A DNA stretch of 64,000 bases from Haemonchus contortus (lineage: Eukaryota; Nematoda; Chromadorea; Rhabditida; Trichostrongylidae): assembly GCA_000469685.2 (NCBI GenBank), contig LS997567.1:29639023-29703022 (forward strand). The letters are read 5' to 3'. The notes beneath the pieces are model-generated. The model was given only the letters and a program-made list of their open reading frames with translations. It had not been told where the DNA came from and searched no databases. Made by a program: the position numbers and the translations under genes. Positions 1-11,869 of the stretch are shown here, in pieces. Numbering within the stretch: position 1 is the stretch's first letter; each line of letters starts with the position of its first letter.

Positions 1-389
1 TTACCTTAATGATTGGCTCACAGAACCTTACTCCGTAGGAACGTAAAAGGAGCTCATTCCAACGCTGCTATCACTTGGATTTGCTCACCATATTTTAGCA
101 AAGTCTATTGAGAACTCTAGTGCCTCTTTATACCTCAAGGATAAGTGGCTGTATCAATGGAACTTTTTCTCTGAGGATATATCATTAATAGAGGCTCCCA
201 GATTATTAGCGGTCGGATAAGTTCTGCCACGAATGATATCAGAGCAGAGAGGAACCGTGACCCTCCATTGAATCGCAAACTTCGCTGGGTAGCGGCCGTA
301 AGCAAGAAGTGAGCCAAAGTTCATAATCGGTCCCTATCAATGAACTCACCCTTCTTGTCGAATGGAACATATCAAAGAATCAAAGCTAG
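1..389. other. unassigned sequence
   Basis: I recognise no gene, RNA or element here. A short minus-strand open frame at 135-317 has no recognisable motif and no splice signals that I could support. Confidence 0.4.
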
Positions 390-866
390 ATCGTAGTTCT
401 ATAAGACCTCTTCTATCGTCAGTGTTCCCATCCTTCCTCCTGTACTCTTACCTACTGCCCGACATAAGTGTTCGCGTACTGCCGCCTCTTCTCTTACCGA
501 GTTTTAACGCCCTAGAGCCAAATTGAAAATATTTGCGTACACCCCCCCCCTCCTGTGGACGCAGTCCGGTCCTGCCACCCGCCATAAACGTTCCCATCCT
601 ACCTCTTGTACTCTTACCGAATTCGAACGCTCTAGGTCCACAGAGACAGGAGTTATGATTTTCCCGCTCCAACATTTAATTCGCGCAAACCCCGCTCCCT
701 GTGGACGGAGTCCGTTCCGGTCACCCACCATAAGTGTTTCCATCCTGCCGCCTGTGCTTCTACCAAATTTGAACGTTCTCGGTCCACAGGGACAGAGTTA
801 TGAATTTCCGTGCAAACAAACAAACAAACAGACAGACAGACGCGAGCGCTTTATACATAGTAAGGA
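390..866 (+). repeat. 3' part of a dispersed repeat ending in a GACA tract
   Basis: The segment contains repeated blocks of the form 'accgagtttgaacgctctaggtccacagg' in degenerate copies, then a gene-less stretch ending in AAAC and AGAC tetranucleotides. It closes with GCGAGCGCTTTATACATAG followed by taaggat. The same closing motif ends the repeats near 10,136, 28,043 and 30,404, so this is a copy of that dispersed family. The left boundary is approximate. Confidence 0.6.
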
Positions 867-868
867 TG

Positions 869-1153
869 CTGGAAAGGGAAACCTGCGCTTCAAAACACAT
901 CACTGTTACTGCTTCTAAGAATTTCTCGAAAAAGCTCGTACTGGAATTCCTCAAGCAACCTTGCGTGCCGCTGTCGATGCGTAGCCGAAGCATATTCGAG
1001 CTAAAATTAGTATAGAAGACATTTATATCAAATGACCGCGCCTTCATTTCGTTGTTGCACAGTAATATTCCACGTATGTTCACCATGTATCAATATAAAT
1101 CGCTGTTTCTGTACAACATATTTTGTTACCATCATTGTAGCGCACCCTATAAA
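869..1153 (+). mobile_element. mariner-type 3' terminal fragment
   Basis: This matches the 3' part of the mariner copy at 17,483-19,010 (the 'aagcctgcgctttaaaatgc' block, the 'gatgcgtagccgaagc' block and the 'caccatgtatcaatat' block). It ends in a degenerate terminal repeat, ttgttaccatcattgtagcgcaccct. No transposase code is left. It abuts the end of the preceding repeat, so either insertion or shared flank could explain the junction. Confidence 0.75.
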
Positions 1154-2772
1154 GATATTTTTGCGAAGAAAGGTTACACATAGCAGAACTTTCAAAACTT
1201 CTCACATGAGATTCATATACACCTCTGCTTATATAATTCGACATTCTGCAACAATGACTACAATTACGATACAAAATATCCCACATGGGCACGGATATAG
1301 GCCCGAACTCTGTTACCGAAGTTCCCGCATGTTACACGCAGGTACCCCCCTCCACTCATTCTCAGCCGTTCTTGAGTCTAGCTTTCAAGGGCTCCGAACT
1401 GGAATTTTAAACTTGAGATTTCAAAGCGACTAAAGATTGATGAGCAGGATGGCATAAAGTGACTAAAGATTGATGAGCAGGATGGCCATTCCTCGGTTGC
1501 AATGAAATCGGGGAATGGGCACGTGCGCGGCACGTGGCATCGTTCTTGGACGAGATTGGTTCTCTTGGCTTACGTGCCGTCCTGCTAGAAGAACCAAGGT
1601 TGTTATATGAAGCAGAATCGGGTCGGAACATCTGTCAGCATGCTCTTTAAAAACACGTCCTTGTCAGTCTTCACGCCTGAGCCGACGAAATCAAGCGCGT
1701 CTCAACAAGGCTCGTGGCTTCTTACCCAAACCCCCATGATGCCTCGGGGCGATTTAACAACTCTGCATTTTCTAACCCCACACTGTCTGTTGGGATTGTA
1801 AACGAAGTAGCGTTTCTTCATACGATAGGAAAGACGATACCTATTTTTAACAATCTGCTTCACCGATAACATCGATACGATCGGTTCCATCGCGATGCAT
1901 TTGATGGACCCACTCAGGAGGGTGATCGATTCGCGAACTACTTATCTTGATAGTCCTTTGGGAAAGGCGGACTTTCTACTTCTGCCAAGTTTGCTTTCGA
2001 TTGATACCGGTATTCTCTATCAGGTAGAAGCGTGTAATAGCTCCCTGTACGCTCATTACTAAAGCCAAAAGGAATTTGCATAGCCTTTCCGACTTTTACG
2101 TGCGAATAACGGCAAAAGGTATTGAGCAATTTCAGCATCTTGAGAATTTCGGTGTCCTAACTCGGTAGCTATGCAGATCGCGAGAAAACCTACCTATGCA
2201 TCTAAGTGATAGCGAATGAAGTGAAAATCACAATTTTTTCTCCCTGCGTAAGTTTTGAATTTGAGCACCCTTGTTTTGGGACACTGTGGTTTTTCACTTG
2301 GCCGATTACGCCTCAAACTGCGGCCATGGCAATCTAGCACTTGTGGAAGATTCGTCTGATAATTTTGCGCCGAAAATACCCTAGCAGGGAGTGAAACTTC
2401 CTGAAACATCAACAAGATTGCAGAAGGAACATTTTCCATATGAAATAATTTTCTATGTGATAAGGTTGAAATTCCGTGAAGAGCAAAAAATTCACTCTTT
2501 GGAAACTGATTGCCCGATCGCGATTATGAATTCAAGACAACACTTTTATGCTTACCCCAATCGCTGCATAAGTACTGGCGAATCCTCTTAGCGAAATATA
2601 TCATCACTTGGTACATGCTTCGTCACTTCCTCCTCCAGTCAATCACATCAAATATTGATGCAGAAGGGCTTCATCTCCCTCATGATTTTAATGGTCTAGA
2701 GATACTTCTCGGAACAATTTTGAACAATTGATACTCGAGGGGATGAGAAGTCGTATTACGAGTACAAAATTT
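1154..2772. other. unassigned, with a 33-bp tandem duplication and a segment related to 6.5-7.0 kb
   Basis: A 33-bp unit is duplicated in tandem at 1,428-1,493 (gactaaagattgatgagcag...). The stretch 1,475-1,830 resembles 6,520-7,000 in order and spacing (shared 'gagcaggatgg.cattcct' and 'actgtctgttg' blocks), so the two are diverged copies of one unknown repeat or gene relic. I see no intact frame. Confidence 0.45.
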
Positions 2773-2898
2773 TGCTTCTGCTTATACTGCAAGGTTGTAA
2801 CAGGGACGGTGCTGTGCTTCTGCTTATACTGCAAGGTTGTAACAGGGACGGTGCTATGCTTCTGCTTATACTGCAAGGTTGTTACAGGGACGGTGCTA
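2773..2898. repeat. tandem repeat, three units of 42 bp
   Basis: Three nearly identical 42-bp units start at 2,773, 2,815 and 2,857 (unit begins tgcttctgcttatactgc). Because 42 is divisible by three, reading frames stay open through the array on both strands. That explains the apparent repetitive small proteins at 2,728-2,943 (+) and 2,688-3,035 (-). I see no independent coding evidence. Confidence 0.9.
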
Positions 2899-4070
2899 CA
2901 GGTCGCAACCGTATTGGCGACAGTGGCCACCTTCAGAGATTGAATTAATACACTGACGAATGGTATCCTGCGTAGGCTACGCCCTGTGAGTCGATTGACC
3001 ATGATGGTGGCTGACGAGCCCGCAGAGCCAAACAACTAATGGGATGTGAGGACAACTCGAGATCTGAACGAGACCAGCGAGAAGGATGAGGCTTTGTCTT
3101 TAACATTACTGATAATCATAAACAACTCTGGGCAGAATAAGAGAATAGGTAATCGAGAACGGATGCAAATGGGTGCGAGTGAAGGGAAAGAACAGAAGCG
3201 CCATACGACACTCATCGTTCCCAACATTTACTGACATACCTTCCCGTCTGTTTGCTTCATCAGATCCCCTTGTGAGGAGACGAAAAAAGCACTAATCCAC
3301 TGCATTCAGTAAGCAAGGCCCCTGTGAATTTTTTCAGTTCAGCCGCAATTATATGAGCAGCTTTACTCGAGATCATGGGACATATTAGACGGAGAGCGAT
3401 CAAATGGAGTTTTCTGAAGCTGGCCAGCTTTGTCGTGACGAACGTCCACGCATTCTGTGCATATGTAGTCCGAACAATGAATCGGTGAGGCTAGCTGATA
3501 TCGATTTAAGCGCTTCCATTCTTCCAAGCGACTGTGATCTTAGTTAATGAAACTTGGAAAATGAATGGCTTACATGGCTTTAGTAAGTACGAGACCGGGA
3601 CCCGATCCTCGCTCCATACTCGCTCAAATTGCCAACCCACCTCGAACTGCACAATGTTCGCATCACGTGATGTTAATTACGTATTAATTGAATACAATAT
3701 GTTGTTTGATCGGACTCGAGGAACTTTTTCGAAAAAATTCAAATGAAGTGGCTTATGAAGTAGAGCCCACCAAATCAACTATCTCCACATTTCGACGAAC
3801 AGTGATTCCTTTACGCTCGATGGCTTCCACAGAACTCATGCAACTACTGTGAAACCTTCCGAATAATTTGTATGCCAGTTCTCCTCGCCGGTCATCAATT
3901 TCCTTAATTAGTCAAGAAGATAAATAGCTGTGGTGGTTGGATGACATAAAAAGATAAATGATAACTGATGAAAGTACCTCTGGGAACAACACTACTTCTG
4001 AGAGTTTGAGGAGACTAGACTAGATCAAACAACAAAGAAAAGCTCGTAAGGAAAGATTTTAGTGGCTGAC
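2899..4070. other. unassigned sequence
   Basis: Non-repetitive within the window as far as I can see. Short frames at 3,046-3,234 and 3,534-3,746 show no motif and no supported splice sites. Confidence 0.4.
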
Positions 4071-5128
4071 TTAACCTTTGACGACAGCGCGGCTCAACGG
4101 TGGACCGCACCCTTATCATTGGTTGTTTTTCTCGATTATTAGTTTACTTGGAGTTTTTAGTTTTGATAAGTTTGCAATCACCAAATAACATTATGCACAA
4201 GGTGAGCCAAGAAGAACATTGCTTATTTCTAAAAATTAATGATAAATTCAATTCTCGCATCGGGAGGCCTATTTTTGGGCATTTTTCTTTTCGAAAAATG
4301 CCCAAAAATATGACTTCCGGGGCGTGACTGGTAAAAATGACTTGCACTCTATTGTCCCTAGAATTGACTCGTCTTGTGGGAGCGCAAACTCTTCCATAAA
4401 CTCGAGTTAGTTAGTTGTAACAAATTTTTCGTGAACTTGCCCTTCTTTCATCTACCTATACTCGGCTTTTATTAGTATTCCTTTTCGCCGTCTCGATTGT
4501 CGGACAAGTGGGTGCTGTGTTCCAATGGCTGCTTTCATAGGTCGCAGCGACCGGTCGCGGGCCAAATCGTGGACGATGAATGCAGCCAATGATCATTCAC
4601 TAATTATCGCTATCGAGACGCATTCCTTGATTCACATGTCCGTCCATTAGTCATGACCACAGCAAATACAGTTGCTGGATCCCTGCTTGTGGGCTGTCTA
4701 CCGAAATAGATCTTGAATCTGAATCTTAAGTAAATCTCAGCCTCCCCCCTCCCCTGTGTAACACCTTCAAATCATAGCTTGGAGAGTCTTGTTCTTCAGC
4801 TTTATTCTCGTCAGGTTCAACCAATAATCTTTGAAAACCAACTTCCAAATCCACTGCGGACTGATCCATTTCGACTCCCAAAGCTAAATTATGTTTAAAA
4901 CCTGACTAAGGTGAAGTTGAAAACTCATAATCACCTAATTTACACCTCTTACAAACTGAATCATGAAAAAAACGCATGAAAAAATACAAAAAAAAGATTC
5001 TCATTAACAAGTTATATAAATCGTGGGACAGTGCGGCTCAACGCTGAGCCGCGGAAGCGGGGAATTTCAAAATGCGTCTATCCCGCGTGCCAGACACGCA
5101 AAAAGGCGCGCTGTCGTCAAAGGGTTAA
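4071..5128. mobile_element. TTAA-flanked piggyBac-like MITE (copy E1)
   Basis: The element is flanked by TTAA at 4,071-4,074 and 5,125-5,128. It starts CCTTTGACGAC and ends GTCGTCAAAGGG, giving short inverted termini typical of piggyBac-type elements. A palindrome of the GCGGCTCA/TGAGCCGC type lies at 5,033-5,052, and a related decayed one at 4,089-4,108. There is no transposase, so it is non-autonomous. An internal perfect hairpin (18-bp arms, 5-nt loop) lies at 4,270-4,310. The right end has about 13 bp extra between palindrome and terminus compared with the other copies. Confidence 0.85.
4270..4310. repeat. perfect 18-bp inverted repeat, 5-nt loop
   Basis: The arms TATTTTTGGGCATTTTTC and its exact complement are separated by five bases, inside the MITE at 4,071-5,128. 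It could fold as a cruciform or RNA hairpin. Confidence 0.9.
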
Positions 5129-8100
5129 GAACCAAAGCGCAATTCTTATTCATAGCGCAGCGCATTTCGCACGTACGTGTTTCAAAAACATAAAAAATCA
5201 ACTGCTGCGCAGCATGATTGTAAGGCTACCATTAGTCAAGGGTTTTTGGCACTATAAGTTTTCAAGGTTCTCGAATTATAATTACCTATCAGAGCATGAG
5301 TGGAATGCGGAGTAGTGATCTCAGCGAAAATTGGGTCGTTCTCCTCCTTGGATTAGCAGCACTTTATGCATGGCCATGATGGTTCGCATAGTAAGTAAAC
5401 TAGTGTCAGGAAGCTGACATTAGGCTCTGACTTACGCCTTGTTCTTCCAGGCGTTATTTCCGTATTTTTTGTTCTACTGAACGCGTTCAGCCAAGCCTTT
5501 GTCTAACTACAATGTAGTGTGCATGATTACGCATGTCGTGCGACACTGAAATCCATTTCGTTCGTAAACTTTCGAGGAGATATCCTTAATAGGGATGCAA
5601 ATATAAATTGAGAAAAAAACAAAACTATCTTACGAAACAAATGAAACAATTTACAACAATATGTTCTGGTTTATGTGGAGCTTGATTCCATTCTCCCCAC
5701 TACCATCAACCATTTTCGCATGCACTTCAGTTGACTAAAGAGAAAACCTAAAGTATGATATGAACGCAGACTGCATCTGGGCATCCCGCCTACCTCTCGA
5801 GACACGTACACTGACCGAGTCATTACAACTACTGAATGGACTAATTCTAACCCGTCAATGCATGTGTTTTGCGGTTCTGAATGTTCTGTCATCAGAGTTC
5901 GACATTTAATCGGCCAAACTACCGCATCGTCGCGGCAAAAATTCTCTCTCTGGCTCAAAAAGCTTAAAAGTGTGTTCAATACATCCGCTGTTGCGAAAGA
6001 CGCGATATGTGGTGTTGTAGAGGAGGTAGCCAGAAAACATGTAGGGTGCGAGGACTTTGGGTTAAATGTAATCACCTATCATCCCAAGCACTCATGCATC
6101 TTACTGTACCCGCCAAAAACCTAACATCTGCGCTGCTCATTAGGTGGAGGCAAGTAAAATCATACGAGTAGTCTGTGGTACTTGGTTACGAATGCGCTCT
6201 GACATTAATTCTTCTGTTGTTCTGGTTAGCAGCATGTACAATCAGTACATCGGCATTTAGTGCATGAATCTTCTGGTAAATTGAAACTAACAACCCCGAC
6301 TACAATATCATATCACCCTAAGAGGTTACAGTTCTGATGGTGAAAAAAAGCAAGTCAACAAAAGACTGCTGAGTAAAAAGAAAACACGATGAAATAAAGA
6401 ATCTGACAGGGCTTTAAGCGTGAATTCATATGAAGCCAGAACGACCTAAGAAGCTACAAACTCGATAGTTCCTCTACCAAGCAAGGATCACATGTAGGAG
6501 CCACGTGACTTTAAACTCAGAGAGCAGGATGGTCATTCCTTCATGCCAGTGAAGTCGTACAGCTCGCGTCGACCCTTGACCGACCTTGCCTCTGAGGGCT
6601 GGATTACCGTCCTTCTAAAAGAGCCCCAGTCTGTTTCAGTATCCGTGGTCGGGTGCTTTGTCTACCTGCATATCTCCAAGTACATGTCTTTGTCATTTTT
6701 CCCGGCGGTATCGATTAAACCAAGTGCATCCTACCATTGGCAGTGACTCTCCCAATAAACATCATTTTGATGTTCCTATAATCACTTATGAAGTGATTCC
6801 ATCCAGATTCGATGTTTATGATTTATGATTCGATGCTTTTATCCAGAACACAACGGCTTTATTTGCTGAAGATTGCTTTTGCCGTAAAATTTCCTTGTCA
6901 GAGAAAATGATAAAGGTCTGAGTGTCCTACTCAAATGAGTAAGCGACCTTCTCCATTTATCAACCTTGCACTGTCTGTTGAGAACGGAAAGGAAGTGACA
7001 TTGCTGCACTTCAGTGGTGATGCAGTGAAGCCTCTGCGTGACAATCCGCCACATCGACAACTTTGTTAAGCCCTGCTCAATTCCCTTCTTTTTTGTGGGT
7101 GATTCAGGATCACGATCCAGTAGAAAATGAACAAATTGATTGGCCCGTTTAAAAACACTAGTCTTCCCACTGCTATCCAGTTTGTCTTTGATCCCTTTCA
7201 GCCCCTTAGGCTCTTATACATAATTGACATCTCTCTGTCTCTCGATGATCAAATCAAAATATGTGGAGTCATACAAACAACGGGCAAAATCATTCTTCCT
7301 TGAATAAGTGCGACAAGCGCAAATGAGAGCAGAAATCAGGATATCACTTGACCAAATGTAAGAAAAGGCTTTGGAAGACTCTGATCGAACGAAAAAACAT
7401 TGCGCGAAAACCAGTACGATAGCGGGGACCAACCAGCATCCTCCGTCGGTGAAGCGAGACCCTCGCCACTTTGCCACGTTTGCGCTTGATATCGAAGCGA
7501 CGAGTTCGCATTCTCAATTCGCACCATTGTAAGGCAAATTTTCAAGCCCTTACAACTTTTTTAAGCAATAGCTTTTTCGCAGTTTCTATTTCCATATTCG
7601 TAATAGCACTCAAAACTTGATCGATATATTTGAGTCTTCATGCAAAGATTCATAATAAGTAAAACACCCCTCAGTCACTCTGAGCAGGTATCAACTCGGG
7701 ATTGAACACAAGGCCAAATCCGGTCGTAATGCCGTTTGACGATAATCCTACTTCAATGGGAATTGGCGGAACCATATTCAACCAGAGTTCAGCCCAAGCA
7801 TGGCACCGTATCTAGCAGGACATTCGCATGATGAGGCTTATATTGAGAACCAAATTTCGTGTTGCATTAATTCCAACGGCCACGGTACACTCTGAAAACG
7901 TCAGTATTTCTTGCGCAAGATGAGAATTTTTAGATATCGAGTAAGTGTTTCTCAGCAACATCGTCGATTGAATAAAATTAATATTGGGGTCGAGCTTTTA
8001 CAAAGGGTATATTTCCATGAGACTATATTCAGCTGGACAATAACATAAGAATGCGTGGGTAAAAAATGAGAAAAACATGCAGAAATGAGGTTCAGTGTGC

Positions 8101-8398
8101 ACCACATGCTAGAACAAATTAATGAGGTTTACAAAAAATATGAAACAATAACAAGAAAACACCTCAAACAGAGTTTCATCGATAGGAGAAAACACGCGAT
8201 GAATAGTCTGAGTAGTCCACTTGAGTTTTCTTTGTATAGCCATATTCTTATCACGAAGCTGTAATCGACCTTTAATGATTCAGTACAAATTGAAATAAAA
8301 ATAAGACAGTGGCTACTGGCCTGCAAGCCAGCAGCATCTAGATAATCAGTTTTTCCACAATAAAAGGATATGTCAATAATCTCTGGAACAATTCAATC
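5129..8398. other. unassigned sequence
   Basis: No element termini or recognised domains. The piece 6,520-7,060 is a diverged partner of 1,475-1,830. Frames at 5,858-6,124 (+), 5,671-6,075 (-) and 7,214-7,477 (-) are 80-134 residues long without recognisable motifs. Any of them could contain an exon, but I could not support splice sites. Confidence 0.35.
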
Positions 8399-8524
8399 TT
8401 ATTCGAAATGTCGGTTTCCTGCAGTGGTCACATTTGAAGTAACACTCACAATGCATCCGGAGCCTGATATCAAAACGATGACCTCATCGTCCAAACAAAA
8501 TTTGGAAGAGTAGCAGTATATCAA
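8399..8524 (-). CDS. candidate terminal exon, unknown protein
   Basis: On the minus strand an acceptor-like catctag precedes an open frame of about 41 codons containing DDEVIVLISGSGCIVSV and ending in TAA. The composition looks protein-like, and GTGAGT inside it could instead be a donor. I cannot name a family. It lies on the same strand as the exon candidates near 21.3, 37.3, 38.0, 38.5 and 59.4 kb, so it might belong to the same or a neighbouring gene. Confidence 0.3.
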   Translation of the reverse strand: MIYCYSSKFCLDDEVIVLISGSGCIVSVTSNVTTAGNRHFE

Positions 8525-8999
8525 CTAGATGAGTTTCATTTCGGCCTAATGAATAGTTACTTATGTGCAGAAACCAGCTACAGGTTTCAGATAGTTAAGA
8601 AAAAGGAGAACCGATTATAGAAGTGCTGCTCGCGCTCTTATTTCATTTCTGCCCTGCCGTCCTGAAAAATTATATATTTTGCAAAGGCTTCATATACAGG
8701 GTGAGGCAGTCAAACCATTCAATTCTAAGTATTGAAAAAACAGCAGAGGAACATTTTTATTACATATGTCGCCATTAATCGTAAAAATATAAATGATCTT
8801 CAAGATATCGACAAAGTTCTCGAGATCTTAAAGAAAGTCTGAAAGTTTGAAAAATTTTATCTCAGCGTCACCCACCCTAATGCAAGCTCCGCCCACTTCA
8901 GGAATTCGACAATATTTTCCCTTTAACTTCTTACTTTCCACATTGTAGAATGTTTTCGAACAAAATGAAGAGTTTTTTCAAAAAAGACGTAGCACTTGA
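8525..8999. other. unassigned sequence
   Basis: Mixed sequence with no recognisable frame or terminus. Confidence 0.4.
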
Positions 9000-9362
9000 A
9001 TGCACGCCCCCCCCCCACTATGGGCGAAGCTTCGACATACTTACGGATGCCCAGCATGCATGAGGCTTTTCACACTTCGTTTATTTTTTTGGCCTCCACG
9101 TTTTCTTCGAATTGAGTTATGACCCATCCCTCACCCTTGCCCAATTTTGCCACCGTCTGGGCCGTTTCAAAACATAATTCACGCAACCTGCTCAAGACAC
9201 CGCCCACTGTCGTGCGTGCCCCGCCCCCTGTGGGCCGACCTCCGCTGAACTCACATGTACTCTGTTGGCCTTGCCCAATGCCCAACCCATTCCAATTTGA
9301 TCCAACCTCTACAGGTGCTTCTTCAGGTAATATCGTATTTCCATACAAACGAGCAAACAAGA

Positions 9363-9409
<47 letters not shown>

Positions 9410-9905
9410 TAGACAGATAGACAGATAGACAGATAGACAGATAGACAGATGAGATAGACAGATAGACAGATAGACAGATAGACAGATAGACAGATAGACA
9501 CGATAGACAGATAGACAGATAGACAGATAGACAGATAGACAGATGAGACAGATAGACAGATAGGACAGATAGACGATAGACAGATAGACAGATAGGACAG
9601 ATAGACAGGATAGACAGATAGACAGATAGACAGATAGACAGATAGACAGATAGACAGATAGACAGATAGACAGATAGACAGATAGACAGATAGACAGATA
9701 GACAGATAGACAGATAGACAGGATAGACAGATAGACAGATAGACAGATAGACAGATAGACCAGATAGACAGATAGACAGATAGACAGATAGACAGATAGA
9801 CAGATAGACAGATAGACAGATAGACAGATAGACAGATAGACAGATAGACAGATAGACAGATAGACAGATAGACAGATAGACAGATAGACAGATAGACAGA
9901 TAGAC

Positions 9906-9957
<52 letters not shown>

Positions 9958-9958
9958 G

Positions 9959-10036
<78 letters not shown>

Positions 10037-10136
10037 GAGACAGGCAGGCAGGTAGGCAGGCGGGCAGACAGGCAGACGGAAAGACAGGCAGACGGACGGA
10101 CACACAGGCGCGAGCACTTCATATATAGTAAGGATA
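9000..10136 (+). repeat. dispersed repeat copy with long GATA/GACA array
   Basis: It begins in GC-rich short palindromic blocks (around 9,005 and 9,208-9,235, CCGCCCA..TGTGGGC type). It passes through a region shared with 29,300-29,725 ('cccaacccattccaa', 'caggtaatatcg'), continues into a tetranucleotide array and ends GCGAGCACTTCATATATAG plus taaggat. The same order occurs in the copies at 26,606-28,043 and 28,150-30,404. The start of this copy is not clear. Confidence 0.7.
9364..10105. repeat. (GACA)n/(GATA)n microsatellite
   Basis: About 740 bp of GACA, then GATAGACA-type, then GACA units with scattered single-base insertions and deletions. The last part holds a distinctive block, gagagacaggcaggcaggtag, that recurs in the array at 29,726-30,384. 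All frames stay open through it and give Thr-Asp-Arg-Gln or Cys-Leu-Ser-Val repeats; these are not genes. Confidence 0.97.
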
Positions 10137-10162
10137 ATCCACATGGGTGGTATGTATGTATC

Positions 10163-11240
10163 CTACTTACTATAAAGCGCTTCATCTGTCGTCCTGTCTG
10201 TCGTCTGTCGTCTGTCGTTATGTACAGTAGCGCTCAAAAGTATTCGGCCAACTTTAGCTTGCCGTAACTTTTTTCCCAGTGGAGCAAATCGCATGAGATT
10301 TTGATATGTTTGACTGAAGTATATTTCACACTATCCAACACTGCTTGATTGCAATACAGCCATATCCACGTACTAAGGGGAAGGCGTTTGTAGACTATGC
10401 AGAAGGCAAGTTTGTGACGTCTGCAGTTATCCGCACCTTATTTGCGTATTTCTCCTTGTCTATGTTCGACATTAGCGCTCGTACACTTTGCACATGGCAA
10501 AAATGAAAGAAATTCTAGAAGCACCAATGTCCCTATTCTCAGTTAGTTTTGATTTCAAGCTCTTTGGGATATTTGGAACATGATCAAAATGCAGGTTAAT
10601 AGTGATAAATATTCACACTACACCAATGCCATACATATTGAAATTCGCATGATTAGATCCAGTAGGAAAGGAGTCATGACTGAAAATTTGAGCACTACTG
10701 TATGTCTGTCACAAAATTCCTCAGCTCCTTTAGATCTGCCTGGAGAGACCGGGTCAAGTGTGGGATGGGTGGGCCAGGTCTCGAGAAGTATAAAACACAC
10801 ATCAGCTTGGCGGAGCCCCGCCCACAGTGGGTGTGGCGTGCATCGAAATGAGCTGTACTGAGGACCATGATTTCAGATTCAGTCACAAGACGACTTCAAA
10901 ACTGGTGTTTAAAGGTGTGCATTTGTCAGCTAGATCGAACCGGGGAGACCCACTCCCGATGGGCGGGGCGTTCTTCAGAAATTCAATGCTTTATGAAAAC
11001 ATTTTGGAAAATCATAACTCCTGTCCGCGTGGACCTAGAAAGTTCAAAGTTGGAAGGAGTATAGGCGGCGGAATGGGAACACTTATGGTGGGTGGCGGGA
11101 CCAAACGCCGCTCACAGGGGGCGGGGTTTGAGTGGAAACTCACAAAGCCGATAAAGGTCTATAATGAAATCAGCTCATGAAGCTCCGTCCCTCATGGCTA
11201 GAGCCCCTAGCGCATGCGATAGCGTGCGTGGCCGCCTGGT
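10163..11240 (-). repeat. dispersed repeat, minus-strand copy, split by a MITE
   Basis: Read on the minus strand it begins ACCAGGCGGCCACGCACGC near 11,240, carries the GC-box palindromes (10,808-10,835 and 10,950-10,975) and ends CGACAGATGAAGCGCTTTA..gtaagta at 10,163. It aligns with 26,606-28,043 throughout. A mariner-type MITE interrupts it at 10,225-10,700. At 10,909-10,912 it has an unfilled TTAA exactly where the other copy carries a TTAA MITE. Confidence 0.8.
10223..10702. mobile_element. mariner-type MITE, 476 bp
   Basis: TA at both ends (10,223-10,224 and 10,701-10,702). Inverted termini are CAGTAGCGCTCAAAA and CAGTAGTGCTCAAAT. There is no transposase. The flanks together correspond to continuous sequence in the related repeat at 27,930-28,000, so the insertion is directly visible. 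The parent transposon is not in the window. Confidence 0.85.
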
Positions 11241-11639
11241 ATATGTATATATGTGTAAAGTACTATATATGTTGCATTTAAACAAACTTATTGAATTAAG
11301 AGGGATAAATCAAAGAAGTAGTTCAACTTCCGTTTCGCACGTGCCCTAGACGGAAGTCAGACTAGATAATAATCTCGATTTGTGCTCATCAGTAGGGTAA
11401 GAGAGAACAAAAGAATAAAGCGCGTTATGTATGATAAGTTGAAATTCAAAGAATGCATAAGGAGTATAAAGGAGGCTGTTACACAAAAATTACTAGTCTG
11501 CACTTTGTGTACTTCTAGAGTATTTTAGGTTATTGTGGTATCAACTTAACCTGACTAGGAAATCAAGTAGTAACTAATATTATCATAGTATGTGTCAAAG
11601 ATTCTAATAACTGGTTTATATCTCGAGCCGTATTCATAG
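11241..11639. other. AT-rich sequence, unassigned
   Basis: It may include the 3' end of the Penelope-like relic that follows. I found no boundary and no domain. Confidence 0.35.
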
Positions 11640-11869
11640 AGTATAAGCTTATTCCTGGCTAGGCATTTTTCAAGACCTGTAATAAAATTATCCTTGCTGT
11701 AACCCATTTGACATGGTTGATATCCCATATACTTTAATCTATCTTCGATATCCCATGTACATCAATCTGTCTAGAAAATCATTTTTACATGTACAAATTC
11801 TAACAATTCCTAAAACTTTTGAGTACATGGTACTGAGTTTAATACCTCTGGAAACTTTAGTAGCGTAAT

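Noticed and set aside
2688..3035. 115-codon minus frame with TVPVTTLQYKQKHS repeats as a repeat protein
   Set aside because: It is explained by the 42-bp tandem repeat staying in frame; there is no other coding signal.
4071..5128. Bacterial-type terminator hairpins at 4,270-4,310
   Set aside because: The context is a eukaryotic transposon; the hairpin is part of the MITE.
9364..10105. CRISPR-like regular repeats
   Set aside because: The repeats are 4-8 bp with no unique spacers; this is a microsatellite.
9070..10185. Very long open frames over the GATA/GACA array (minus strand, 264-371 codons; plus strand 97 codons)
   Set aside because: A tetranucleotide repeat without stop codons is open in all frames. 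The products are Cys-Leu-Ser-Val or Thr-Asp-Arg-Gln monotony.
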